A DNA stretch of 64,000 bases from Lycium barbarum (GCF_019175385.1 NC_083344.1:57040782-57104781), one strand, 5' to 3'; counted from the stretch's first letter, positions 21,108-34,123 are shown. The notes: generated by a model from the letters alone, not told the origin. Translations and numbers: made by a program.

Positions 21108-22279
21108 TCAGAGGGTCCCACATCACCAAGCGATTTATCATGGCACGGAGTATGGGGATCAAGTAATTGCATAGAAATCTATGCTACCCTCCTTTCTTCC
21201 TACTCAACTAGGCCGTGGTCGAGCTAATAATACTGGAGCTCTCCCTTGCTGCTCTAACATTGTCGGGGTCAAATCCACCGCGAATGATGGCCCATCCTAG
21301 ATCTCAGACGACTCGGTCTCAATAGTAGCATAGCCTCCGACGGTTCCTCCTCTATAGAATAACTCATTCCCACTCTTGTCGTAATCATAGCCCTCGAATC
21401 ATTTGTAGTTATTCCTGTAGAAGTCATCTTCTGACTACAAAACAAACAAAGGTCAGGATTAAGAATTTCATTTTCTATGACTCAGTTCTATAGCATAATC
21501 TTGGACAAGAAAGAAGGGTAACCATCCTAAATGCCCTGCAGCCTCCTATTTATAAGTGTGGCACGCAATACACCATAAATAAGACTCTACTAGACACGGC
21601 TTGTAGACATCTCTAGGACAAACCTGCTATGATACAATGTTTGTCACGACCCAAACGAGAGGCCACAACGGCACTCGGCCAACCTACCAGGCACCCCCAT
21701 GACATATATCCATAACCATACTAGTATACATAAGTGGACCAGGAGGGCAGCCATGAGATTTTAAATAAGCATATAGAAAGCTCGACAAGAGATGACCCCA
21801 ACATGGCATAAAAAAGATATACTGACCTATAAAGCCGACATGAACATCCACACAAACATCTATATACCTGACATTAGTTTACAAGTATCTAAAGAGTACA
21901 TAAGTGTCATAAGGTCGGGACAGGTCCGCGCCATACCCATAAACATGCATACATATCTATACTGATCTAAAAGGGCAACTCCGGAGCAAGTGAAGTATAG
22001 TGACGCCATCCTCTAAGCTGATAACGTACTGGGAGAACTGTCAACCATTATATCAGGATTGGCGGGCATGAAATGCAGCGTCCCCAGGCAAAGGGACGTC
22101 AGTACGAATAAAGTATCGAGTATGTAAGGCATGAAAATAACATAATAGAAACATAAAAGTAGCATGAGACAAGCAGGAGTCAACCTATACATTTGAATCC
22201 CTCTGAGGGCCATGATATGCATAAGAATCATACATGTGCGTATATAACATCTGGTCATACATTTATATGCATATATAAG
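21108..22279 (-). mobile_element. Reversed 5' end of a Tekay-related element (copy B)
   Basis: Near-identical to 913-2085 with the same two junctions. On the minus strand the LTR 3' end (GTCGTGACA) is at 21642, and leader and gag-start sequence continue to 21108. Confidence 0.78.
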
Positions 22280-22859
22280 TCCACTAAGCCTCTGTGGTCA
22301 TCCCATCGTATTGTCATGTCCTACACTCTTTCAAAACCAAAGGATGGGGAACAACCTCTGCTTTATCTGGCCATATCTGAGGTAGTGGTAAGTGCAGTCT
22401 TAGTGCGTGAGAAAAGGGTATTAAGTTTCCTATTTACTATGTAAGTAGAATCATGTCGAGGCTGAAATAGGGTGTACCTATTTCTGGAAAGGTTGGCCTT
22501 TGCCCTAGTTATGGAATCACGAAAGCTCAGGCCAAACTTTCACTGTCATCCAATGGGTGGTGGAAATAAGTGAATTCAATATAGAATATAAACCTCAAAT
22601 TTCGATTAAGTCACAGGTCCTAGTCGGCTTCATTGCTGATTTTAGTCTGTAGGTGGCTACGCAAGCAAAAAAAGAAAGTTGCCTTACTCTCTGTGACTAC
22701 CCCTGAGGTTTGGATGCTCTACACTAATGGGGCATCTAACTTTAAGGGAACTAGTCTAGGAGTAGTTTTGCATACTCCCACCGGTGAAATTTTGAGACAA
22801 GCAATACATAGTATACCTTTAACTAACAATGAAGCCGAGTATGAGGCTTTGATTGTAGA
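22280..22859 (+). pseudogene. Tat-lineage RNase H/aRNH relic (copy B)
   Basis: Same fragment as 2086-2665: YLAISEVVVSAVLVREKR, an internal deletion, EISEFNIEYKPQ, YTNGASNFKG, NNEAEYEALIVD. The frame is broken near 22630-22680 by an in-frame TAG and an indel in an A-run. It ends where the next Tekay LTR starts. The catalytic Asp-to-Asn change is shared with the other copies. Confidence 0.8.
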
Positions 22860-24114
22860 TTTTACACCTCGGAAAATCTTCCGTTGGTACGCATGTGAAT
22901 GAACTAGTAAGGAGTATGAGTATACAATGTTTTCGTGAGCGAGCGATGACATTCAATGATTCTAGATGAGAGTTCAAAGATGTTAGAGATGGGGGAAGAG
23001 GATTGCCAAGAGAAGGCAAAGTATTTGATAAGCATCGGAAAGAAATTACGAGTGACGAGTTAGTAAGGGCTTAATGATGTCTTGGAGAAAAGTGATAACG
23101 TCCCTTGAATTGGTATTGAAGTGTTGATCAAGTGTTAAGGAGGTTCCATAAGTATTGGAGATCAAACGAGACGACGAAACGAACTTCGGGATCAGTGGGA
23201 TTATACGGCCAGACATACTGGTCGTATAATTTATACGGTCCGTATGTTTGGGACCGTATAATCAACCCATATTGGCCAAACTTTCTGGACCAATTGTACG
23301 ACCAAACATACGGCCCGTACAATTTATACGGACCGTATGTTGGTCCGTATAATTGGTCGGGACAGATTTTGTTCAATAAATGTAAGGGACCAAGGTTATT
23401 TCATTTCATTTCTACTTCACACCCCTTCTATCTAAAATATCTCTCTACATATATTCCACAAGTTTTCAAGGATTTTTAGTGATCAACAACACAAAACAAG
23501 TGAATCTAGTGTAAGCAAACCCATTAAAGATCCTTCAAGTCAAGAAATCTCATTGGAGATAAACTAGGGTTTTTGCTCAAGTGGAGTATTACCAACTAAG
23601 GCTTGTTCCTACAAAATCTAAGGTAAGATTTATGGTATTTATATGTTGTTTAAGGTATTTGGAAGTTGAAATTCTTGGATTTTAGAAGAGTATAGCAAAA
23701 TGGGTCATGGATGATGAATAGTGACGTTTTGAGAAATAGTTTGAATTGAATCATGATTGTTGTTGTGTTGTGACATGAATGGGTTATAAATGACGTTAAG
23801 ATAATGAAATGGACATTGTATGTGAATGGACGAAATCGTGTGTTATGATCTTAAATATGGATAATTGGAAGTGAATTGAGAATGTGGTTAGTGTAAATGA
23901 TCAAAGGCTATTGTTATGATATTGTAAATGTATTGTTGACGTTTGGGAGTTGAAAAATGATATGGAGGAATGTTGTATAAATAAAGGAGATGCGGTCCGA
24001 TTTTTGTCAATTCTAACGATAGTATGACCTTGATGAAGGTATAAACGCAAGTGTGGAAGGGAACGCGCAGGTGTTAAATAGTCGAACGAAAAGGTATGTA
24101 AGGCTAACCCTTCT
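22860..24114 (+). repeat. 5' half of a Tekay LTR, fused to integrase sequence
   Basis: It begins TTTTACACC (TG mutated to TT) inside the Tat aRNH, as at 2666. It includes the hairpin module, leader and first splice-donor-like site, with a loss of about 28 bases near 24005. It stops after AAGGCTAACCCTTCT, where pol sequence begins. The remaining half of the LTR, primer site, gag, PR and RT are absent. Confidence 0.87.
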
Positions 24115-25446
24115 GTACAGAGATACACTCCCTCAGAAAGAGGAGTCATCATTTGATATTTCAGGAGACGGAGTTCTCCGATGCCGAGGCAGATTATGTG
24201 TCCCTGATGTGGCAAGTTTACGCCACCAGATTTTGAGAGAAGCTCATTGTTCTCGTTATTCTGTTCACCCCGGAGCGACGAAAATGTATCATGATCTTAA
24301 GTCCATATACTGGTGGAATTGAATGAAGAAAGATATAGCGGAATTCGTAGATCAATGTCCAAATTGTCAACAAGTGAAAATCGAGCACCAAAAGCCGGGT
24401 GGATTGCTGCAAGCTATAGAAATCCCAACTTGGAAGTTAGAAGTGATTAATATGGACTTCATTTCAGGTTTACCCCGTTCTCGACGTAAGTATGATTCCG
24501 TATGGGTGATTGTTGATAGACTCACAAAGTCAGCTCACTTCTTGTCAGTCAAGACGACCTATGTGGCAGAAGATTAAGCAAGGCTTTACCTTAAAGAGAT
24601 AGTGAGACACCATGGCGTTCCGGTATCTATTATCTCCGATAGAGGGACTCAATTTACGGCTAACTTTTGGAAGTCTTTCCAAGCGGGTTTAGGGACCCAC
24701 GTGAGCCTTAGCACGGTATTTCATCCACAGACCGATGGACAAGCCGAACGTACTATTCAGACACTTGAAGATATGTTACGGGCATGTATGATATATTTTG
24801 GAGGTAGTTGGGATGATCATTTGCCACTCATTGAATTTTCTTACAATGATAGTTATTATTCTAGCATTCAAATGGAACTGTATGAGGCTTTATATGGGTA
24901 AAAATGTAGATCCCCAATTGGGTGGTTTGAAATAGGAGAGGCTCAGTTGATAGGGCCAGTCTTGGTCCAGCAAGCCATAGAGAAAGTCAAGCTCATACAA
25001 GATCGATTGTTAACGGCTCAAAGTCGTCAGAAGTCCTATGCAGATAATCGACGAAGAGACTTAGAGTTCCAAGTTAAGGATTGGGTATTCTTGAAAGTGT
25101 CGCCAATGAAGGGCATTATGAGATCTGGCAAAAAGGTGAAGCTTAGTCCCCGGTATATTGGGCCTTATGAGATTGTGCGCAAGATAGGCAAGGTGGCCTA
25201 TGAGTTAGATCTACCTCCCAATTTGGAGTCATTTCATCCAGTTTTCCACGTCTCGATGCTCCGGAAATGTAATTGAGATCCTACCAGGATCGTTCTAGTA
25301 AATGATGTGCAAGTGACAGAGAAATTGACCTATGAAGAAGTAAACGAGGGGAAATAACGTGGGAAGCGGAAGAAAGCATGCGATCCAGATACTCGCAATT
25401 ATTTCATCCCTTGGAAGAGATCCAAGATGAGACGTCAAGATCATAA
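24115..25446 (+). pseudogene. pol: Tekay pol fragment: end of RNase H linker, integrase, damaged chromodomain
   Basis: It starts [16 protein letters not shown], has the HHCC finger ([10 protein letters not shown] to CPNCQQ), [17 protein letters not shown] and GQAERT, so the D, D, E set is visible. Stops: 24320 (GGA to TGA, shared with T2), 24574 (TAT to TAA), 24899, and 25274 (shared with T2). Near 25340 about 96 bp are lost between short AGTA repeats, removing most of the chromodomain core (the ILDRQVRRLRNKE to VLWRSS part). The tail ends at TAA 25444-25446. The shared stops mark it as a DNA duplicate of a T2-like copy. Confidence 0.88.
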
Positions 25447-25650
25447 GGTATGTATGTTTTGCTTTTATGATTTTGGGTCGTGTGTGGCCAAATTCTATTG
25501 CTATTATGTTGTTGCCCTGTGAGGCATTATTATTGTGGGCTGTTGTGACAGGATGGTAGTGCCATATTATAGAGGAAACTCTGGCGAAATTTTTATAGAA
25601 TCCCCGAAGACTTTAACATTCGAGGACGGATGTTCTTAAGGGGGGAAGAT
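25447..25650 (+). other. Tekay 3' UTR and polypurine tract
   Basis: Same as at 169-373; the tract reads AAGGGGGGAAGAT at 25638-25650. Confidence 0.83.
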
Positions 25651-26249
25651 TATTACACCTCGGAAAATCTTCCTTTGGTACGAAAGTGAATGAACTAGTA
25701 AGGAGTATGAGTAGACAATGTTTTCGTGAGCGAGCGATGACATTCGACGATTCTAGAAGAGAGTTCAAAGATGTTAGAGATGGGGGAAGAGGATTGCCAA
25801 GAGAAGGCAAAGTATTTGATAAGCATCGGAAAGAAATTACGAGTGACGAGTTAATAACGGCTTAATGATGTCTTAGAGAAAAGTGATAATGTCTCTTGAA
25901 TTGGTATTGAAGTGTTGATCAAGTGTTAAGGAGGTTCCATAAGGATTGGAGATCAAACGAGACGACGAAACGAACTTCGGGATCACTGGGGATTATACGG
26001 CCAAACATACTGGCCGTATAATTTATACGGTCCGTATGTTTGGGACCTTATAATCAACCCAGATTGGCCAAAATTTCTGGACCAATTGTACGACCAAACA
26101 TACGGCCCGTACAATTTATACGGATCGTATGTTGGTCTGTATAATTGGTCGGGACAGATTTTGTTCAATAAATGTAAGGGACCAAGGTTATTTCATTTCA
26201 TTTCTACATCACACCCCTTCTCTCTAAAACATCTCTCTACATATATTCC
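25651..26249 (+). repeat. Truncated Tekay LTR (spacer copy C)
   Basis: It starts TATTACACC (TG to TA) after the PPT and stops at the common break point ATATTCC. Confidence 0.86.
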
Positions 26250-27421
26250 TCCGAGGGTCCCACATCACCAAGCGCTTTATCATGGCACGGATTATGGGGA
26301 TCAAGTAATTGCATCAAAATCTATGCTACCCTCATTTCTTACTGCTCAACTGGGGCCATGGTCGAGCTAATAATACTGGAGCTCTCCCTTGCTGCTCTAA
26401 CACTGTCGGGGTCAAATCCACCCCGAATGATGGCCCATCCTAGATCTCAGACGACTCGGTCTCAATAGTCGTATAGCCTCAGATGGTTCCTCCTCTATAG
26501 AATAACTCACTCCCACTCTTGTCGTAATCATAGCCCTCGAATCATTTGTAGTTCTTCCTGTAGAAGTCATCTTCTGACTACAAAACAAACAAAGGTTAGG
26601 ATTAAGAATTTCATTTTCTATGACTCAGCTCTATAGCATAATCTTGGACAAGAAAGAAGGGTAACCATCCTAAATGCCCTGCATCCTCCTATTTATAAGT
26701 GTGGCATGCAATACACCATAAATAAGACTCTACTAGAAACGGCTTGTAGACATCGCTAGGACAAACCTGCTATGATACAATGTTTATCACGACCCAAACG
26801 AGAGGCCGCAGCGGCACTCGACCTACCTACCAGGCACCACCATGACATATATCCATAACCATACTAGCATACATAAGTTGACCAGGAGGGCAGCCATGAA
26901 ATTTTAAATAAGCATATAGAAAGGTCGACAAAAGATGACCCCAACATGGTATAAATAAGATATACTGACCTATAAAGACGACATGAACATCCGCACAAAC
27001 ATCTATATACCTGACATTTGTTTACAAGTCTCTAAAGAGTACATAAGTGTCATAAGGTCGGGACAGGTCCGCGCCATACCCATAAACATGCATACATATC
27101 TATACTGATCCAAAAGGGAAACTCCGGAGCAAGTGAAGTATAGTGACGCCATCCGCTAAGCTGATAATATACTGGGAGAACTGTCAACCATTATATCAGG
27201 ACTAGCGGGCATGAAATACAGCGTCCCGAGGCAAAGGTACTTCAGTACGAATAAAGTATCGAGTATGTAAGGCATGAAAATAACATAATAGAAACATAAA
27301 AGTAACATGAGACAAGCAGGAGTCAACCTATACATTTGAATGCCTCTGAGGGCCATGATATGCATAAGAATCATACATGTGCGTATATAACATCTGGTCA
27401 TACATATATATGCATATATAA
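26250..27421 (-). mobile_element. Reversed 5' end of a Tekay-related element (copy C)
   Basis: Same fragment as 913-2085; the LTR end lies at 26785, with its terminal TG changed. Unlike copies A, B and D it is not followed by the Tat relic but by a local duplication and filler. Confidence 0.78.
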
Positions 27422-27499
27422 GGCCATGATATGCATAAGAATCATACATGTGCGTATATAACATCTGGTCATACATATGTAAGCTGATAATGTACTGGG
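27422..27499 (+). repeat. 71-bp local duplication plus 20-bp filler at a rearrangement joint
   Basis: 27351-27421 is repeated at 27422-27479. Then come 20 bases, 27480-27499, that copy a stretch in the same fragment at 27157-27176 with one difference and match copy D at about 35008 exactly. LTR sequence resumes at about 27497, sharing GGG. This looks like templated filler DNA. Confidence 0.82.
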
Positions 27500-29340
27500 T
27501 TTTTAGTGATCAACAACACAAAACAAGTTAATCAAGTGTAAGCAAACCCATTAAAGATCCTTCAAGTCAAGAAATCTCATTGGAGATAAACTAGGGTTTT
27601 TGCTCAAGTGGAGTATTACCAACTAAGGCTTGTTCCTACAACATCTAAGGTAAGATTTATGGTATTTATATGTTGTTTAAGATATTTGGAAGTTGAAATG
27701 CTTGGATTTTAGAAGAGTATAACAAAATGGGTCATGAATGATGAATAGTGACGTTTTGAGAAATAGTTTGAAATGAATCATGATTGTTGTTGTGTTGTGA
27801 CATGAATGGGTTATAAATGACGTTAAGATCATGAAATGGACATTGTATGTGAATGGACGAAATCATGTGTTATGATCTTGAATATGGATAATTGGAAGTG
27901 AATTGAGAATGTGGTTAGTGTAAATGATCAAAGGCTATTGTTATGATATTGTAAATGTATTGTTGACATTTGGGAGTTGAACAATGATATGGAAGAATGT
28001 TGTATAAATAAAGGAGATGCTATCCGATTTTCCCTAGCTTTAGCCATTTATGCTAGTTGTCAATTCTAACGATAGTATGACCTTGATGAAGGTTTAAACG
28101 CAAGCGTGGAAGGGAACGCGCAAGCGTTATATTGTCGAACGAAAAGGTATGTAAGGCTAACCCTTCTTTCATAAGGCATGGTTCTTTGGCCAAACTCTAA
28201 ATCTCCTATAAGGCTATGATTCCCTTCAAACGATTTGATTCTCCGAGCTAGTAAGCTCCCGATGCTCGATGTGCTACGATTGTACTAAGCTCCTCGTATG
28301 ACGAGTAAGCCTATAGGGTAGGTGTAACGATAATGACAATGATAGTAATGATGATGAGAGTCAAATGATGCTAAAGATGCTTATGAGCTATTATATGTAT
28401 GTGTGCCTATGAAAGGCTATAATAAGACCCCGAGCTTATGACGCCGGGTAAGAATATATGTATATTAATATGTATAGAGTATGTATATGGTTATGAAATG
28501 CACACGCACTTCTGCAGAAGGTACGGATAACCCTGATGCCTTGGTAGGGCCAAGTATGTATGAAACACCGAACCTTCATGGTTGGGCACGCTATAGCTAT
28601 ATATATATGTGTGTGTGTGTGTATGACATCAATATGGGTACGAATATGTTATAAAAATGAATGTGAAGGTGAATAAATACGGATATGGATGTATGTACAC
28701 GGATACGCAATAGAAATGGAATGTCCTTGTGGAAACCAAGTAAGTGCTATGACGACGATATTATTATCTCCCATGCTATGCTATCTCATATGTTGACTCT
28801 TAAGCTTTCATATTGATGTTGATCATGCTTTACATACTTAGTACATTCTTCGTACTGACGTCCTTTTGTTTGTGGATGGTGCGTCATGCCCGCAGGTGCA
28901 CAGGGAGACAGGCTTGATCCATAGCTATATTTTCAGGGACTACATAGCGGAGCTCCATTTCATTCGGAACTATAGCTTTTGGGTACTTATTCTTTTGTGT
29001 ACATAATTATGGGCATAGCGTTGTCCTGTCCCGCTCATGTGATATGTTATAACCTTCTTAGAGGCTCGTAGACATGTATATGTGGTTAGATGTGTGTGGC
29101 CTTGTCGGCCTATATTTTGTATATCATTTTGTCGGCCTCGTCGGCCCATGTACATTGATGTGGCGTAGATGCCTATGATGATATAAGAAATGTTGTCATC
29201 CAACTGGGACTAGTATTATTGATGGCTAGAATGCATGATTTGATTTATGGCTCACCTAGACATTATGTGAAAGTATCTTAAAGGGGTGCCCGGGTGGGGT
29301 AGCATCGGGTGCTCGTCGCGGCCCTAGTCGGGTGGTGACA
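27497..29340 (+). repeat. Tekay 5' LTR of T3, missing its first part
   Basis: It resumes at TTTTTAGTGATCAACAACAC, which corresponds to about 3270 in the full LTR, and runs to GGTGGTGACA at 29340. The U3, hairpin module and TATA box are lost, so T3 has no promoter of its own. The splice-donor-like site, a short TA/TG tract and the double hairpin remain. Confidence 0.88.
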
Positions 29341-29550
29341 AAAGTGGTATCAGAGCAGTTCAGTCCTAGGGTGTGTCTACGAGCTGTGTCTAGTAGAGTC
29401 TTGGTTATGGGTGTGTTGCGCGCCACACTTATAAATAGGAAGCTGCGGACATTTTAGGAATGACTGACCTTCCTTCTTCATAGGAATCGTGCAATAGAGC
29501 TATGGTGTAAGAAATTATTGTTCCTAAATCGTGTGTTGGGTATTTTAGAG
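29341..29550 (+). other. Primer-binding site and leader of T3
   Basis: A perfect TGGTATCAGAGC lies at 29345-29356, four bases after the LTR end. The leader resembles 5217-5410. Confidence 0.85.
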
Positions 29551-30175
29551 ATGCCTCAAAAGAGAAAGACTACAGCAGCCCAAAAGGGCAAGACGGTGGC
29601 AGAAAAGCGGGCTGAAAGAGCACCGCTACCGGTAGTAGAGGAAAATGAGTCCCAGAGTGTGGCTCAAACTAAGCGAGAAGTGAACGCGAGCAGGATAGGG
29701 GTCATAGCAACAGGGCCAGATCTTCAGGCCCGATGAGTGAGTCCAGAGGCGGACACAGGCAGCAGTTCCCTAGACATTCAGGCTATTCTATGACCAGTGG
29801 ATCTCCACGGTTTTCAGGCCAGAGCCTTGATGGATCTGCTCGTTCAGGGCCGAGTCCGAGTTATTCAGGACCTCAGTTCGGATATGATAAAGGCCAGTCA
29901 AGGCCACCTGTACCACGATGTTCCTAGTGTGGGAAGTTGCATTGGGGTCGATGTCGAGTGGGCTCAGTTGGTTGCTATTCATGTGGTCGACCAGGCCATA
30001 CCATGCGTGATTGCCCCTCAGTACATGGTAGAGGTAGGACCCAGCCATCAGGGTCGGTAGCCGGATCTTCAGCATCTGTACGCCCTACGGGCCAGGTTCA
30101 CATGCGCCAGTCGGCCATGCTAGAGGCAGAGGGAGAGCTCCCACTTCTAGCGGTCCTCAGCACCGTATTTATGCT
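29551..30175 (+). pseudogene. gag: Tekay gag, T3 (large internal deletion)
   Basis: It opens MPQKRKTTAAQKGK. After SQSVAQT about 1 kb less than the T1 length is left: the matrix/capsid region is deleted and the frame is lost. The second half continues in another frame with SESRGGHRQQFPRHSGYSM, a first knuckle with a stop inside (TAG at about 29925) and an intact knuckle CYSCGRPGHTMRDC. A further shift near 30090 breaks the Gly-rich tail. No Gag protein is possible. Confidence 0.87.
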
Positions 30176-33100
30176 TTGGCTGGACGCCAAGATCTTGAGT
30201 CCTCTCCCGACGTCGTCACAGGTATGTTATCAGTATTCTCTCATGATGTATATGCTTTGATTGATGCGGGCTCCACATTGTCCTATGTTTCCCCATATAT
30301 TGCGGGTCGATTTGAAGTCGAGCCGGAGTCGATCAAACCTTTCGAGGTGTCTACACCCGTGGGTGAATCGGTAATAGCTAGCCGAGTATATAGAGATTGT
30401 GTAGTTGTGATATGTGACCGTCGTACTATAGTTGACTTGCATGAGCTAACGATGGTAGATTTTGATGTCATTATGGGCATGGATTGGTTGGCTTCTTGTT
30501 ATGCCAATGTTGATTGTAGGATGAAGATGGTTCGTTTCCAGTTTCCGGGAGAACCAGTTTTAGAATGGAAAGGAAATACAGCATCACCAAAAGGTAGGTT
30601 TATTTCCTATCTAAAGGCAAGGAAAATGATCACAAAAGGGTGTATTTATCATCTAGTACGAGTTCAAGATGTAGAAGCTGAGTCGCCGACTCTACAGTCA
30701 GTTCCAGTGGTGAATGAATTCCCGGATGTGTTCCCGGAAGAGCTTCCGGGCCTTCCTCCCGAGCGGGAGATTGATTTTTCTATTGCGGTATTGCCAGACA
30801 GTAAGCCTATATCTATTCCTCCCAATAGAATGGCTCCCGCAGAATTGAAAGAGTTGAAGGAGCAATTGAGAGATTTGCTTGATAAAGGCTTCATTAGGCC
30901 TAGTTCATCCCCGTGGGGAGCACCCGTATTGTTTGTCTGAAAGAAAGATGGCTCGTTGAGAATGTGCATTGATTATCGGCAATTGAATAAGGTGACGATT
31001 AAGAACAAATATCCTCTACCGAGGATTGATGACTTATTTGATCAATTACAAGGTGCCAAGTGGTTTTCAAAGATTGATTTGAGGTCCGGGTATCACCAAG
31101 TGAGAGTTAGGGAGAAAGATATCCCTAAGACAGTCTTCAAAACAAGATATGGTCATTTTGAGTTCCGGGTAATGTCATTTGGGATAACTAATGCACCGGC
31201 GGTGTTTATGGATTTGATGAACAATATGTTCCGGCGCTTTCTGGATTTGTTAGTGATTGTATTCATCGACGATATCTTGGTGTATTCTAGATCCGAGGCA
31301 GAACATGCGGATCATTTGCGTATTGTCCTTGGAGTTATTCGAACTCGAGAGTTGTTTGCAAAGTTTTCCAAATGCGAGTTCTGGTTGAACTCAGTGGCAT
31401 TCCTAGGGCATATTGTTGCAGCCGACAGTATTTGAGTGGATAGTCAAAAGATTGAGGCCGTGAAGACTTGGCCAACAGGCCCACAAATCCTACGGAGGTA
31501 CGTAGCTTTCTGGGCTTAGCAGGTTATTACAGGAGATTCGTTGACGGTTTTTCTTCTCTTTCTGCACCACTTACAAGATTGACCTAGAAATCGACAAAGT
31601 TTCAGTGGACAGATGCTTGCGAACGTAGTTTCCAAGAGTTGAAAGATAGGTTGACTTCTGCACTAGTCTTGACACTTCCAGAGGGATTGGAAGGATATGT
31701 TGTTTATTGTGATGCCTCAGGTGTTGGGCTAGGCCGTGTATTGATGCAGCACGGTAAAGTGGTTGCATATGCTTCAAGGCAACTGCGGAAACATGAGCAG
31801 AATTATCCGACCCACGATCTAGAATTGGCCGCAGTGGTTCATTCTTTAAAGATATGGAGACATTATTTATATGGTGTCCATGTGCATATTTATACCGATC
31901 ATAAGAGCCTTCAGTATATCATCAAGCAGAAAGAGTTGAATCTGCGGCAACGACGATGGTTAGAATTGCTAAAAGACTATGATGTTGATAGTTTGTATCA
32001 CACCGAAAAGGCAAATGTTGTGGCTAATGCTCTTAGCCGTAGATCTATGGGAAGTCTATGTGATGTACGACCAGAGAAGGGAGAAATGGCCCGTGAGCTC
32101 CAACAGTTAGCTAGCCTAGGAGTCCGAGTAGTGGACTCATGTAGCAGCGGAGAAACTATTCAGAATTCTGCAGTCTCGTCGCTAGTAGCAGAGGTGAAGG
32201 AGCGACAATATGAGGATCCCATGCTAATGCAGTACAGAGATACACTCCCTCAGAAAGAGGAGTCATCATTTGATATTTCAAGAGACGGAGTTCTCCGATG
32301 CCGAGGCAGATTATGTGTCCCTGATGTGGCAAGTTTACGCCACCAGATTTTGAGAGTAGCTCATTGTTCTCGTTATTCTGTTCCCCCCGGAGCGACGAAA
32401 ATGTATAATGACCTTAATTCCATATACTGGTGGAATGGAATGAAGAAAGATATAGCGGAATTCGTAGAGGGACTCATTTTACGGCTAACTTTTGGAAGTC
32501 TTTTCAAGCGGGTTTAGGGACCCAAGTGAGCCTTAGCACGGCATTTCATCCACAGACCGATTGACAAGCCTAACGTACTATTCAGACTCTTGAAGATATG
32601 TTACGGGCATGTATGATAGATTTTGGAGGTAGTTGGGATGATCATTTGCCACTCATTGAATTTGCTTACAATGATAGTTATCATTCTAGCATTCAAATGG
32701 CACCGTATGAGGCTTTATATGGGCGAAAATGTAGATCCCCAATTGGGTGGTTTGAAATAGGAGAGGCTCAGTTGATAGGGCCAGACTTGGTCCAGCAAGC
32801 TATAGAGAAAGTCAAGCTCATACAAGATCGGTTGTTAGCGGCTCAAAGTCGTCAGAAGTCCTATGCAGATAATCGTCGAAGAGACTTAGAGTTCCAAGTA
32901 AAAGATTGGGCATTCTTGAAAGTGTCGCCAATGAAGGGCGTTATGAGATTTGGCAAAAAGGGGAAGCTTAGTCCCCGGTATATTGGGCCTTATGAGATTG
33001 TGCGCAAGATAGGCAAGGTGGCCTATGAGTTAGATCTACCTCCCGATTTGGAGTATGTTCATCCAGTTTTCCACGTCTCGATGCTCCGGAAATGTATTGG

Positions 33101-33353
33101 AGATCCTACCAGGATCGTCCCAGTAAATGATGTGCAAGTGACAGAGAAATTGACCTATGAAGAAGTACCCATAGCCATACTAGATAGGCAAGTACGGAGG
33201 CTTAGAAACAAAGAGTTGGCCTCAGTTAAGGTTCTATGGAGAAGCAGTAAACGAGGGGAAATGACGTGGGAAGCGGAAGAAAGCATGTGATCCAGATAAC
33301 AACAATTATTTCATCCCTTGGAAGAGATCCAAGATGAGACGTCAAGATCATAA
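30176..33353 (+). pseudogene. pol: Tekay pol, T3: protease, RT, RNase H, integrase with catalytic loss, chromodomain
   Basis: Protease has ALIDAGSTLSYV, Ala where Ser is usual. RT is the most complete of the forward copies: [29 protein letters not shown] and [10 protein letters not shown] are all present, but stops lie at 30938 (CGA to TGA) and 31433 (CGA to TGA). A two-base insertion near 31474 shifts the frame; a TAG at 31585 is shared with T2. RNase H ([16 protein letters not shown]) is open. In integrase about 300 bp are lost at 32467, taking the CC half of the finger and the first catalytic Asp, and the DGQAERT motif has two stops. The chromodomain region is open to 33290; the end is at 33351-33353. 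Confidence 0.88.
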
Positions 33354-33557
33354 GGTATGTATGTTTTGCTTTTATGATTTTGGGTCGTGTGTGGCCAAAT
33401 TCTATTGCTGTTATGTTGTTGCCCTGTGAGGCATTGTTATTGTGGGCTGTTTTGACAGGATGGTAGTGTCATATTACAGAGGAAACTCTGGCGAAATTTT
33501 TATAGAATCCCCGAAGACTTTAACATTCGAGGACGAATGTTCTTAAGGGGGGAAGAA
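33354..33557 (+). other. T3 3' UTR and polypurine tract
   Basis: Same short 3' UTR; AAGGGGGGAAGAA at 33545-33557 borders TGTTACACC. Confidence 0.85.
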
Positions 33558-34123
33558 TGTTACACCTCGGAAAATCTTCCGTTGGTACGCAAGTGAATAA
33601 ACTAGTAAGGAGTATGAGTATACGATGTTTTCGTGAGCTAGCGATGACATTCGATGATTCTAGAAGAGAGTTCAAAGATGTTAGAGATGGGGGAAGAGGA
33701 TTTCCAAGAGAAGGCAAAGTATTTGATAAGCATCGGAAACAAATTACGAGTGACGAGTTAGTAAGGGCTTAATGATGTCTTTGAGAAAAGTGATAACGTC
33801 CCTTGAATTGGTATTGAAGTGTTGATCAAGTGTTAAGGAGGTTCCATAAGGATTGGAGATCAAACGAGACGACGAAACGAACTTCGGGATCACTGGGGAT
33901 TATACGGCCAAACATACTGGCCGTATAATTTATACGGTCTGTATGTTTGGGACCGTATAATCAACCCAGATTGGCTAAACTTTCTGGACCAATTGTACGA
34001 CCAAACATACGGCCCGTACAATTTATACGGACCGTATGTTGGTCCGTATAATTGGTCGGGACAAATTTTGTTCAATAAATGTAAGGGACCAAGGTTATTT
34101 CATTTCATTTCTACTTCACACCC
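33558..34123 (+). repeat. Truncated Tekay LTR (spacer copy D)
   Basis: It starts TGTTACACCTCGG and stops about 33 bases earlier than the other copies, in CTTCACACCC. A short repeat GGGTCCCACATC on both sides of the next 17 bases shows local rearrangement after duplication. The hairpin module is intact at about 33899-34045. Confidence 0.86.

Noticed and set aside
21108..22279. Complete reverse-oriented element in the spacer
   Set aside because: Only the gag start, leader and LTR 3' part are present; there is no pol, no LTR start and no second LTR.
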